Assembly: GCA_052171895.1 (NCBI GenBank)
Contig: JBQMRN010000009.1
Location: forward strand, 1-60,694
Source of the DNA: Arsenophonus sp052171895
GTDB lineage: Bacteria > Pseudomonadota > Gammaproteobacteria > Enterobacterales > Enterobacteriaceae
Direction of reading: 5' to 3'
Length of the DNA stretch: 60,694 bases
A model generated the notes under the pieces. The model worked only from the letters and a program-made list of their open reading frames with translations, ran no database searches and was not told the DNA's origin. Position numbers and translations under genes: made by a program. This document shows, one piece after another, positions 11,227 to 22,004 of the stretch (positions are counted from its first letter, which is position 1; each line of letters begins with the position of its first letter).

Positions 11227-11669
11227 AGGCTAAAGATGTTCCTATCTTAGAATCACTTCGATATTATTGATTATCTGATTATTCACTATAGCAAAATAAA
11301 ATTTCTTATAAATATGAAAGTACGATTTTTAGCTTAACTGAAAGTAATTTCATTTATTTCATAAATATTTTAATTATTTTTATATTTTTTACTGTATGCA
11401 TGAGCGGTAATTTCTCAAGTCAAATAGTCACTTATTATTTTATAGCATAAATGTTAACCCTGCTTACTTTAAATGAATAAAAAAGGTTAATGATTAATTA
11501 ATTTTCGTGACTTGCAATGTTGCTATAGTTAATTAAAAATTTGATCACTACATAATTTTATTGATAGTAAGATAGATTTTTAATCTTAGGAGGCTATCAT
11601 TTTATTGAAGATAATTACTATTTGCATTTAGCATGTAGCTTTGCTTATCTGTTTATCTTAAGAAAGAAT
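11227..11669. other. AT-rich spacer between cls and the tonB fragment
   Basis: Very AT-rich sequence with no open frame of note. In E. coli kch and yciI lie between cls and tonB; I can recognise no remains of either here. It probably also holds the cls promoter. Confidence 0.5.
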
Positions 11670-11984
11670 TTTCTCATACATTGGAGATCCCAATTTGGCA
11701 TCATCTATTATCTTATCATTATTTCTTCATGTTCGTTAGTGGTATCTTAGTTTTTATTACGGACTACATTATCCGCTTACTAAGCTAAATCTATATCAGT
11801 AAATGATCGTCTTGACACCTAGTAAGTATTAATAAGCCGGTGAATGTTAATGAGCCAAAACGGAAATCATACCTAAAATAGAGTCTGATCTTGAAGCCAA
11901 AATGGCGTTACCTGTAAAAAAGAAAGTGGTGCACAAAAAGTTAAGCGTTAAACAAAATCCTAAATTTAAACAATTAGTATATAA
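11670..11984 (+). pseudogene. tonB: tonB pseudogene, N-terminal fragment
   Basis: TonB couples the inner-membrane proton gradient to outer-membrane transporters. Plus-strand pieces give the membrane anchor (LASSIILSLFLHV, then a YGLHYPL segment in the same broken frame) and the basic-proline linker (KIESDLEAK, PVKKKVVHKKLSV, KQNPKFK). The linker continues straight into the IS256 left end at 11985, so the periplasmic C-terminal domain is absent. Stops occur inside the anchor. Identification rests on the anchor-plus-linker pattern and on synteny with cls; moderate confidence. Confidence 0.7.
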
Positions 11985-13397
11985 AGTTATCCTCATTTCT
12001 GGTGTATGGAGTTTTGGAGACAGTGGTGTATATTATCCTACTGATTGATTTCGTGAATTATTTCAACAATAAAGAGATGATATACCGTGAAAAAGTCTAC
12101 CTTAACAGGTATCCGTGAAACCAGATATTACCTATGTTCCCTTGCATGAACTTATCCATAATGGTACAAGGTAGCTAATACCCAGCGTCATTGATATTGA
12201 GCTCGAAGCCATGCTGCAAGAACATCCTGAAAATCGCCTTGTCGACTGGCATTCATAGCATCGTCCATAACGGTTATTCCTTAGAGGGAACCATACAGAC
12301 TGGTATTGGCGAGGTTAAGATTAAAGTACCTAAGGTCAGGGGGAGATCACAGCGGCAACGGAATATGCTTCAAGAGCTCGTTGCTACCGCCTTATATGAA
12401 GCATAAAAAAACGTAGAAAGTTACTATCATGGCTGTATCTCTAGCATCTTCACCGGTGATTTTATGAAGCTCTGGGGCGCTTCTCGATGGAAAAGAACAT
12501 GTTCTTTCTAGTAAAGAACACAATCAGCAGACTGAAACATCAATGGATTAAAGAACCGCAAGGAATGCTGCCTGCATGATCTAATCAATACGCGCTACGT
12601 TTATTTCTGAAGCGATGACATATACAGTCCTGTTAGCAAGATGGGGGTCACCTTTGATTGCTACTCATTATCAGCGTTACTGAGCATGGACGTAAGAAGC
12701 TCGTTGCGCTCAAAGATGCTTATCTAGAATCAAAAGCGAACTTGCCAGAAAACTTTTCAATAACCTCCTGCGAGCACGTGTGGCTTAACCGTATATCCCC
12801 CCACGTCTTGCTACGGAAGACGGTGCCTTGATTTTTGGAATGCAATGGCAAAGATATCCTAGGACACGCAGCACTAACGCTGTTTGGTAGGCAAAAGACC
12901 TAATCTGCTAGGTTCACTCCTTAAAGGCATACAATCAAAATCAAGACTGAGATGTGGGAGGTCTTCCTAGCAGAGAGAGCAGCGATCCTACTAATAAATC
13001 CCTGATTTTTTATTGGCAAGGTTTTAGCGAAGTATCTCAGCCTGCAGCAGATGAAGAAACTGGAGAAAGATCGAGAAAAACTGTTAACATTCTACCACTT
13101 TCCATCAAAGTACTGGGAAGTACTAAGCGTCAATAAAAACGAACAAATCCGATTGAATCAGCTTTTGGCGACACTGAGGCTACAAAGCTAAATACGGAAA
13201 AACTATAGTTCAAGAAAAACAACTCTTTCAATGATATTTTAGCTGCTACAGTCTGCTCAGAAAACCTGGACCCGTCTAAGGAGATTTGACCATGTTTAAC
13301 CCTGGTGATAAACAACCTAAAATTTAAGGATGGAGAACAGATTTACGAAGCATTATAGCGGAGCTTGACTGTTATATACTAGATTTTCTAATAACTC
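11985..13397 (+). mobile_element. IS256-family copy, inactivated
   Basis: Left end AGTTATCCTCATTTCTGGTG at 11985 and right end ACTAGATTTTCTAATAACTC near 13397. Fragments such as GYSLEGTIQTGIGEVKIKVP with KVRGRSQRQRNMLQELVATA (12191-12406) show the transposase. Multiple frameshifts follow. It truncates tonB. Confidence 0.9.
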
Positions 13398-13413
13398 TAG
13401 TAGATGTTACATT

Positions 13414-14490
13414 CCGGAAGATAGTATATTTTTAAATAATTCAAGTTTAATTTTGAACTAATCTTTTATAGACTGCAATGAAATTTTGCTACCCAATACT
13501 GATGGGGGTAATTCTTGATTGTACATCTAAACATATCGATGCAGAAGTGATCTCAAGCTATTGATCAAAAATTGAAATGATGCTTTTGCACTACGCATCT
13601 TTTATGCGCCCATTAAATCGCTCGACCATACCCTTCGTTTAAGAAGACCTCGTCTGGCTAAGTCGGTGTTCTATACTAAATTCTGTACACAAGCAGGCGA
13701 ATTCATTTTTTCTGGTGGCTGAACGTTCTTACAAAGCAAAAGGATGTCTGTAAATTCTTTCCCATTGTTATAAGTACCTACCTATGATATGAATAGAGCT
13801 ATGGAACATTCTCAGTTAAGATCACGTAAAAGAAGCGTTGAGCATTAGCTACAGTCTTAGTCTTATAAAGACGGATAAAAACCCATTGAGGAGCCTGATC
13901 TATACCTACTAAAAGATAATGTCGTAAAGTTTTATTTGGCATTTGCGGAAGATATTTCATATCTACGTAAAGATAATCAAGCTCATAGTTTTTAAACGCT
14001 TTATGCTTCGGCTTTGTGGTGGGCTCTTTTCTTTCCTACCTCATTTCAGGTAAATTCTCTACTTCCAGTTCCTGCGTAAATAGCGATCAAGGAGAGATCA
14101 AGATCCTACAGGGTTTAGGAATTCGCATATGATTGCCTGCCCAGCAGATCCTCAAGATGGAAAAATCTTTTCTTAGGAAAATAAGTACGGCTTCCTCTCC
14201 TCAGCAAGCAACAGCGTCATCGTTGGAAAACAATGAAAATATGCCTGTGATCATCAACATCATCCCATTTTTCCCTTTAGCAAAAGTAAGTTCGGATAGC
14301 CCATAACACACTTAGGAAAAATAGACGCAGGCTCTCTTCTTTGTGGGCATGAAGAGCAACAGTAATTTTAAATGTTGTAGTTACCTGATGATGGAAAACC
14401 TCATCATCATGATATTTTGCCCTCAACTATATCCCTCTATAGGCATCTTGCCATGAATAAGGCTGTATGATGAGGATCTCTATCCTGATC
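13414..14490 (-). mobile_element. IS481-family element, inactivated
   Basis: The minus strand encodes, in broken frames, an integrase-core transposase of the IS481 type: KHKAFKNYELDYLYVDMKYL, then LPQMPNKTLRHYLLVGID (first catalytic Asp), QWVFIRLYKTKT, WERIYRH-type remains of the second Asp region (family DNGKEFTDRLF), FNGRIKD, and the C-terminal LYNQ...LPPSVLGSK-like end. The outer end on the left reads GGAAGATAGTAT. It contains many stops. Related copies lie at 5397-5586, 31658-31769 and 53239-54070. Confidence 0.82.
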
Positions 14491-14592
14491 TGGTAGCAAA
14501 CATTTAGCTAAGCAAAAAAATTATTATTAGTTATATAGTTGATATCACTTTTATGACCAGTTATAAAGTAAGATGTGGCAATAAATAAATAT

Positions 14593-15308
14593 GGCTATGT
14601 TAGCAAAGGTTGTTGCTTTGCTCGCAAAGCAACTTGTACCCACGTCTGTATTTCAGTTCTGTGCTTTCAAACAATCTTATCCAAGCCAGAAATAATTTGC
14701 TAAATAAAACAACCATACACCATGCAATCTACCACACATCCTTTCATCAGCTTATATAACTATTCACATTTTAAATCTAGAATTTCTTACCAATAACTCT
14801 CTGATTATCTAACATTATTAAACGATCCTGATTAATTTTATACTCGTTGCCAAATGTTTTGTACTATTTACCTCCATCCGAGCAAAAGATGAACTTTTTA
14901 TCGATGATCGGCTCAAAAACAACTAACACACTCTGCATAAAACTCTTCAAGAACCTTATCACTCACATGACCACATCTCGATCTTGGGCGATTAAGAGCG
15001 GGATTCGTTCTTTTCTTTTATTTCCGCCTTTCCTGAATTTTCTACCTTTCCTATCTGGGATATAACGCTTCCCTTTAAAGGATTTAGGGAAAATATTTCC
15101 TCGACTTCATATACCGCTTAGTATATTTTATTGAGTATCGCCACTGAAGCAAGGAAGCAGTTATGCCATCTAAACGCTTTTTTTAAATTAATACCTGTTT
15201 GTTTTGCTGACTCCCATAAAGTTAAGCTATTTAAGATACATCGCAGATAACTAAACCATTTATCCTTGTGATGTGTAGTTTCGCCTGAGGACTTCTCCTC
15301 CAGTAAGA
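14593..15308 (-). mobile_element. IS1595-family element, 3' portion
   Basis: The terminal GGCTATGTTAGCAAAGG at 14593 is the inverted repeat of this family in the window. Minus-strand frames give ISXO2-like DDE transposase pieces: INLKKAFRWHNCFLASV, FPKSFKGKRYIPDRKGRK, LIAQDRD, and the distal NSYIS-LM...RLHGVWLFYLANYF region. It is cut at 15308 by the next IS256 and has numerous frame breaks. Confidence 0.8.
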
Positions 15309-15309
15309 A

Positions 15310-16686
15310 GAGTTATTAGCAAATCTAGTGTATGACGGGTCAGGCTCCGCTCTGATCCTTCGTGAATCTGTTCTCCATCCTTAAATTGGACGTTATTTGT
15401 CACCAGGGTTAGCAGGGTTAAATCTCCATAGACTGGTCCAGCTTTTCTGAGCAGACTGTAACAGCTTAAATACCATTGAAAGGCTTGTTTTTCTCGAACT
15501 ACAGTTCTTCATACGCCAGCTTTGTAGTCTCATGTTGCAAAAGCCGATTCAATCGGATTCGTCGTTCTTATTGACGCTAAGTACTCTGACGGGAAATCGT
15601 AGAATGTCAGCAGTTCTTCTTGATCCTTATACAGTTTCTTCATCACTACAGGATACTTCTCTGAAAACCTTACCAAGAAAACATCAATAACTTTATTAGC
15701 GGCATCGTAGCTCTCTGCTAGTCAGACCTCCTGCAACTCAACCTTAACTTTTTGTTGCGTGCCTTTGTGGAAGGAAGCCAATACATTAGCTATTTTGTAT
15801 ACAACATCGTTGATGCTGCATCTCCGAAAATATCTTTATTATTGCATTTAAAAAACTAAGGGCACCGTCTTCCCCGTAGCAAAACTGGGGAAGATACGAT
15901 TAATGTCTACGTGCTCGCAGGGGATTGAGAAGTTCGGGCAAATTTGTTTCTAACCATCGATAAGCATCTTTGAGCATAACTAGCTCCTTAGATCCATACT
16001 CAGTAACGCCGATAATGAGCAGCAGGCAAAATGGATCATCTTGACTAAGATAACTATGTATATACCATCTGCGCAGAAATAAACATAGCGCGTATCGCTT
16101 AAATCCCACAAGACACCATTACCTTGCGTTCTTGAAGCTATTGCTATTTCAGTCTAAAGACCATGTGCTTTTCACCAAGAAGCGCCTCAGAGCTTTGTAA
16201 AATCATCGATAAATATGGCTATTAGGTACAGACATGGTAGCAACTATTCGACGTTTTTGTACGCTTCAGATAAGGCAGTACCAACAACCTGTTGAACTAT
16301 ATTCCATTACTGCTGAAAGATCCCACCTGACCTTAAGCACTTTAATCTCAACATCACCAATATTTAATCTCAACATCACCAATATAAGTCTGTATGGTTA
16401 ACTATAAATAACCGTTACGGACGTAGACGCCCGTCTAGATGCCAGCATTTAGCATGTTGTCATAGTATGGCTCCGAGCTTCCCCATTAACGTGGGTATCA
16501 GCTACCTGGCACCATTACGGATAACTTCACGCAAGGGATTAGAGGTAATATCTGGTTTCGTGGATACATGTAGGGTAGATTTTCATGCCATATTATATCA
16601 TGTTGTTGAAATCATTTATGAAATCAATCATCAGGATGGATACTGCTAGCATCTCCGAAACTCCATACACCAGAAATGAGTATAAC
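15310..16686 (-). mobile_element. IS256-family copy, inactivated
   Basis: Right terminal sequence GAGTTATTAGCAAATCTAGT at 15310 and left terminal sequence (complement of GTTATACTCATTTCTGGTGT) near 16686. Transposase frames are fragmented; an EYGSKELVMLKDAYRWLETN-like piece with NLPELLNPLRA (15900-16109) is the central domain. Size is normal for the family. Confidence 0.9.
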
Positions 16687-17300
16687 TTAAAACTGTAAAA
16701 GAAAACGCTAGTTCAATAATTAAGGAGGTTATAGCGGGTAAAAAACGAAATTACAATAAAAATAATACACTATAGTAGTGTATGATTGGTGATGTTACCC
16801 AGGCCACGATGTTATATAAAACAGAAATAGCAAAACGCCAACTCTCGGAAGAGAGCCGAGTGCATCTCAAGAGAAAACCACAACTAAGGAGACTCTAGCA
16901 ACGCAATTATCGATATTTCGAGCTTCAAGATTGAACGTGCAAACTCATACATACCCAGCATTGACAATAATATAATAATTATAATTTATAATCAAATAAA
17001 TATAATTAATTATATTAGGTATGATAGATTATCTGTTTAAGGAAATATATTTAATATTGATAATATGCAAGAGGAAGGATTGAGCTAAATGATATCAGGA
17101 TTTAAAAATAAAGAATTACCGCTGATGATAACTGTGATCTAAAACCTACATTTAATTAAAACCTAGATATATAGGTGCACAAGTTGTTTACTATGGATGT
17201 TAATATCATGATAAATAAAATAATTTATTAAAATTAAGTAAGTAACCCAGTTGTTAACACTAGCTTATTATTTAATTGCTGTAATAGTTTGTTAAATAAT
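16687..17300. other. Spacer downstream of sdaB, no recognised gene
   Basis: AT-rich stretch of about 600 bases. It holds one small open frame of 38 codons (16782-16898, MIGDVTQATMLYKTEIAKRQ onward, with GGAGG 50 bases upstream) that I do not recognise and do not claim as a gene. A CTCGG/CCGAG stem occurs at about 16845. The sdaB stop lies at its right edge. Confidence 0.4.
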
Positions 17301-18668
17301 TTAATCGCAATAAGTAATTTTAATCGCTAACCCACCTTGTGAAGTTTCACGATATTTGGGATTCATATCTTTTCCGGTTTCATACATGGTTTCAATCACT
17401 TTATCTAGACAAATACGCGGATCACTGACCCAACGTAAAGCCATTCGAGTAGCATTAACCGCTTGAACCGCAGCAATCGCATTACGCTCAATACAGGGAA
17501 TTTGGACTTGACCGCCAACCGGATCACAAGTAAGTCCAAGATGATGTTCCATGCCTATTTCTGCTGCAATACAGACTTGGGAAGGAGTACCTCCCATTAA
17601 TTCGGTTAATGCTGCTGCCGCCATAGAACAAGCAACACCAACTTCACCTTGACAGCCGACCTCAGCACCAGAAATTGAAGCATTCATTTTATAAAGGGTG
17701 CCGATAACGCCTGCAACTAAAAAGAAGCGGGTATATGAATTTTCATTAATGGGGCGAATAAATTTATCATAATAAGAAAGTACGGCTGGAATGATACCAC
17801 AAGCCCCATTGGTCGGTGCAGTAACCACTCGTCCACCTGCCGCATTTTCTTCATTAACTGCTAAAGCAAACATATTGATCCAATCAACAACAGCCATTGG
17901 ATCCATTGTCGTATTATCTGAGGTGACTAGCATTCTTCTCAATGCTGCTGCACGACGCGGTACTCGAAGTGGACCTGGTAATAGGCCTTCGGTATTAATA
18001 CCACGTTTGATAGCTTGCTGCATAACCTGCAAAACTGCATCGAAATGCGTTTGGATTTCTTCTTTGTTACGGAGTGCTAATTCATTTTGCATTACTAACG
18101 CAGAAAGTGAAAGGCCAGTATCTTTGCAATGCCGTTGTAGATCAGCAGCTGATTTGTATGGATAAGGCAGTTTAAGTGGAGATCTATTTTCTTGACCGAA
18201 ATGTTCTTCATCAACGATAAAACCACCGCCGATAGAGTAATAGGTTTTACTGTACAGTTTATTTTCATCTGAGAAAGCTGTAATTACCATACCATTTTCA
18301 TGCAGTGGCAGATTACTGATATGAAAGTTTATCCCCCCTTGTGTAGGAAAATATACCTCATGTTGCCCATTAGCAAGTGATAAGCACTGAGTTTGTTCAA
18401 CATTTTTAATAAAAGTGGAGATAGAATCGATAGCAACAGTATCAGGTAGATTACCGGCTAATCCCATAATAATGGCAATATCTGTAGCATGTCCTTTACC
18501 GGTTAAAGATAATGAACCATAAACATCAACGCTAATACGCTTTACCGAAGTCAGAATCTTTTTTTCAATTAGATCATTAACAAATTGTTTCCCAGCTTTC
18601 ATTGGTCCGACAGTATGAGAACTGGATGGACCAATGCCAATTTTAAAAATATCAAAAACACTAATCAT
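17301..18668 (-). CDS. sdaB: L-serine ammonia-lyase (SdaB type)
   Basis: An iron-sulfur enzyme that deaminates L-serine to pyruvate and ammonia. The 455-residue product is the family length (E. coli 454-455). Signature features are GPSSSHTVGPMKAG near the start, SIGGGF near residue 145, NEENAAGGRVVTAPTNGACG, the cluster-binding cysteines in NGACG, EVGCQGEVGVACSM and LTCDPVGG, and the C-terminal YETGKDMNPKYRETSQGG. The first residues MISVFDIFKIGIG and PYPYKSAADLQ are closer to E. coli SdaB than SdaA, and an sdaC stump lies directly upstream, matching the sdaCB operon. Intact while its transporter is gone. Confidence 0.95.
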   Translation of the reverse strand: MISVFDIFKIGIGPSSSHTVGPMKAGKQFVNDLIEKKILTSVKRISVDVYGSLSLTGKGHATDIAIIMGLAGNLPDTVAIDSISTFIKNVEQTQCLSLANGQHEVYFPTQGGINFHISNLPLHENGMVITAFSDENKLYSKTYYSIGGGFIVDEEHFGQENRSPLKLPYPYKSAADLQRHCKDTGLSLSALVMQNELALRNKEEIQTHFDAVLQVMQQAIKRGINTEGLLPGPLRVPRRAAALRRMLVTSDNTTMDPMAVVDWINMFALAVNEENAAGGRVVTAPTNGACGIIPAVLSYYDKFIRPINENSYTRFFLVAGVIGTLYKMNASISGAEVGCQGEVGVACSMAAAALTELMGGTPSQVCIAAEIGMEHHLGLTCDPVGGQVQIPCIERNAIAAVQAVNATRMALRWVSDPRICLDKVIETMYETGKDMNPKYRETSQGGLAIKITYCD

Positions 18669-18819
18669 GTTTTATTCATTTCCTTGTTAAAGACACTAAT
18701 TTTTAGTAATAAAGTGGCCGAAGAGTTGAAGTTAATATATTATTTTGCGGCCTTAGAATATTTTGGAAAGCTAATTTATTTATCAGAGTAAATAGAAACC
18801 ATCCTAAAATCATTAAACG

Positions 18820-19004
18820 TTAAAGAAATAATTTATATACGACAGCTAAAATAAGCATAATACCGACAATTGCTAGAAAATATTACTAATCTAACAAAAA
18901 TACTTGCGCATAGCAGGTATTTTACTAAATGTGTACATTGGCATCATGAAGAATAAAATTGCAATAACAGGTCTACTTAAACTTTCAAAATACTTAGGAT
19001 AGTT
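18820..19004 (-). pseudogene. sdaC: sdaC pseudogene, C-terminal stump (serine/H+ symporter)
   Basis: Minus-strand reading near 18990-18890 gives SLSRPVIAILFFMMPMYTF, then KIPAMRKYF, and the end VGIMLILAVVYKLFL stops at 18820. This matches the last two membrane segments and the MPMYA-KVPAM-KY motif of the SdaC serine transporter. The upstream part is missing, cut by IS256 at 19005, and a frame break lies near 18890. It sits just upstream of sdaB, the E. coli operon order. Confidence 0.85.
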
Positions 19005-20244
19005 GAATTATGCTCATTTCTAGTTTATGAGATTTCGAAGATAATAGCGCCAAGCAGCTGATAACCCACCGCCGTTGAAGCTGAGCTCACCCATGCTGCA
19101 ACAACATGCTGAACGCCGCCTTCTCAACCTAGCGTGTCACCATGCCCGTCGTCCATACTGATTATTTACCACAACGAACTATACAGACTGGTATTGGCGA
19201 TATTGAGGGCGATATTGAGATTTAAGTACCTAGGTCATGGAGATCGCAGCGGTAACGGAATATCCTTCAATAAGCTTGTTAGTACCGCCTTATTTGAACC
19301 CTGCAAAAATGTCGAAGAGTTACTAGCATGGCTATACCTATACGAGGCATATTCACCAATGATTTTTACAAAGCTCTGAGGGCGCTTCTCAATGAGAAAT
19401 ACATGGTTCTCTCTGCCAGTAGATCAGCAAAGTGAAATAACAATGCCTTGAAGACCACAGGCAATAGTACGTTCGTGATTTAAGCAATAAGAGCTACCTT
19501 ATTTTTTGGCCGATTGGATAAACAGTCCTGTCAGATAAGATGATCGCCTTTTAGCGCTAGTATTATCAGCATTACTGAGCATGGACATAATGAGCTTGTT
19601 ACGGTCAAAGATGCTTATCGATAGCGAACTCTGAGGGAAAAATTTTAATAATCTGCAAGCACATACCTTAATCGTTATCTTCCAGGCTTGCTAGGATAGA
19701 CGTGCGCTGGTGGCCTATTGCTTTTTAGAATAAAATAGAAAAATATTGCCGGACACATGTACCACCAACGCTGTTGGGTACATAAAACAGCTAATATACT
19801 GCCTTTACTCCCAAAAGGCATCTAATCGAAAGTTAAGGCTGAGCTACGGGAAATCATGACTACATGGAGAGTCATGATGCTGATCATAACGCCATTGATG
19901 TTTTATTAGCAAGAGTTTCAGCAAAGTATCCTGAGCAATTAAGCAGCTGGAGAAAGATCGAGAAGAACTGCTGGCAGTTTACGACTTTCCGTCAGTACAA
20001 TGAGCGTCAATAAGAACAACGAAGCAGACGCGCAAAGAACTGTGGTTCGAGAAAAACAATCCTTTCAATGCTATTTTAATCTGCTACAGTCTACTCAGAA
20101 AAGCTGGAATCGGCTAAGGGGTTTTAAGCTGCTGACCCTGCTGTTGGTGGTAAATAACGTCCAATTTAAGAATGGAGAACAGATTCACGAAGCATTATAC
20201 TGGAACGTAGCCTGACAGGCATACACTAGATTTTCTAATAACTC
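19005..20244 (+). mobile_element. IS256-family copy, inactivated
   Basis: Left end GAATTATGCTCATTTCTAGT and right end ATTTTCTAATAACTCC. Fragments include QTGIGDIEGDIE-like sequence near 19190, where a short segment (GATATTGAGGGC) is tandemly repeated, and the C-terminal WNRLRGFKLLTL...NNVQFKNGEQIHEA piece (20000-20215). Frames are broken. Confidence 0.88.
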
Positions 20245-20266
20245 CAGTTTTTTAATGGTGTTTTTT

Positions 20267-21301
20267 GGATATGTTATCAAAGCTTGTTGGTGGAAATCCC
20301 TTATACTTATATGAAGGATTTTCGCTACAGCGCTTGCTATGAAAAACCAAACAATCATAGAGATCAAAGAGACTCTTTCCTCACTCCCTGCCAATTATGA
20401 AGCTGGATTTAATTAGTTGGTTGGGCGACAATCTGTCGGATGATGTCGATTCATTCATTGAAGCAACTCACTCCACTTTATCCTTCCCATATTATCATAG
20501 TGAATATCTTATCCGGCTGGAGACCCAATTCATTATGAATTACAGCGATATCGTTGCAAAATCCACGATTGCAGAAAAATCTTTAACAATCTTACTGGAA
20601 ATCCTCTCTGGCGAAAACCACATCACAAGAATAAATAGTTTAGTTATCTTCGATATATATTGAATAGCTTGACTTTACTGGAGTCAGAAAAACAAATAGG
20701 CATTCATTTGAAAACAGCGTTTAGATGGGGTCACTGCTTCCTTTTTTTCAGCACCAACAGCCAAGATAAATGCACTAAGCGGTATTGTTAGAGTCGACCA
20801 AATATTTTCTGGAATCCTTTAAATGGGACCCTTATATCCTACATAAGAAAGCTAGAAAACGCAGGATAGGAGGAGATAAAAAGAAATAAGGAATCACGGT
20901 ATTAATCACTCGAGATCAACATCTAATGTAAGCGATGAGATTCTTGAAGAGTTTAAAGCAGAATGTATTACCTGTTTTTTTAGGTGATCTTTGATAAAGA
21001 GTCCATCCATCCTCTGCTCGGATGGAGCTAAATGATTGAAACCTTCAGCAGAGAGCATAAAATTAATTACCGTCACCTAATAAGGTTGGATAATTAGATA
21101 GTTATTGGTAAGGAATTCCACATTAAAATATGAACAGTTATATCAGCCGATTAAAAAGATGCCTAAGTAGATTCTATGGTGTAAGATCGTTTTATTTACC
21201 AAATTACCTAGCCTGGAAAATTGTTTGAAAGCACAACAATTAAAATATAAATGTAGCTACAAATTACTCTACGAGCAAAGCAATAACCTTTTAAGATAGC
21301 C
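20267..21301 (+). mobile_element. IS1595-family element, near full length, inactivated
   Basis: Bounded by GGATATGTTATCAAAGC on the left and its imperfect inverted repeat near 21301. Transposase pieces read LKTAFRWGHCFLF, NALSGIV, then the DDE core with KKARKRR-like sequence, EFHI-NMNSYIS, RFYGVRSFYLPNYLAWK. A leading open piece (20397-20663) holds SWLGDNLSDDVDSFIEATH. Stops and frame changes disrupt it. Confidence 0.82.
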
Positions 21302-22004
21302 ATAAAAATTTCTCCAATAGCAATGTACCCAAGAAAAATACGGCTGTGTTCCGCTCAAGTCCGTCCTGGTGGGGTACCTATTTATCACACCCCCTGATTG
21401 AAATAGCAATAGCTCCCGGCTCTGCATCCTGTGCTTTGAAGCCCAACTGGCATTTGAACTGTTGATCGCCGCCTGATGTCGTCATACGCATCTTGAAGCG
21501 GTGTTGCCAATCCTTATACCGAACTGTCGTTACTATTTCAATGAGGACTTTGCTCGCAATGCCAATCTATCGATGTTTATGGTACTGATCATCGTGCTGA
21601 ATTTGACCAAGCTAGATGGAAAGCTTGGCGCTGCGCATCGAGTTGAGTTACACAACATTACCTATGAATCAACAAAGGGGAATAATACTCTATATCCTGA
21701 TCCTGATTTGGCTACTACGTCTGGTAGGAGGAGCCTTTGATGAGGCCAGCGAGCAACACCAGGTATCTTTAAGCAAACCTCCCTGGCTACATTTTTGCCA
21801 GGACATGATGAATTGTATTATGCTCTCGGCAAAATGATATCCAAATGGGAGAATACCGAGATTCCAATGTGAACTTGAAGGCAAAAATCATGATCCTGGC
21901 CCGCCATCATCACTCGATACTGAATGATTTGCTGCATATCAAGCTAATTAATGGTACACTACAAATTAATAAGAGAAGAAGCCAGCTTGAATATACATTC
22001 AAGC
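21302..22004. other. Unidentified degraded segment between IS elements
   Basis: About 700 bases with higher GC than the housekeeping genes. Two overlapping open pieces occur: 21501-21740 (CRYYFNEDFARNANLSMFMV) and 21616-21837 (RGIILYILILIWLLRLVGGA, a probable membrane segment followed by FDEASEQHQVSLSK). I recognise neither. By composition and position they may belong to the decayed prophage or another accessory gene, but nothing in the sequence proves this. Confidence 0.3.

Noticed and set aside
16782..16898. 38-codon frame MIGDVTQATMLYK... as a possible small gene
   Set aside because: No close ribosome site, no recognised family, isolated in a decayed region; only mentioned as spacer content.
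17791..18165. 124-codon plus-strand frame opposite sdaB
   Set aside because: Antisense shadow of the intact sdaB gene; no family resemblance and no ribosome site.
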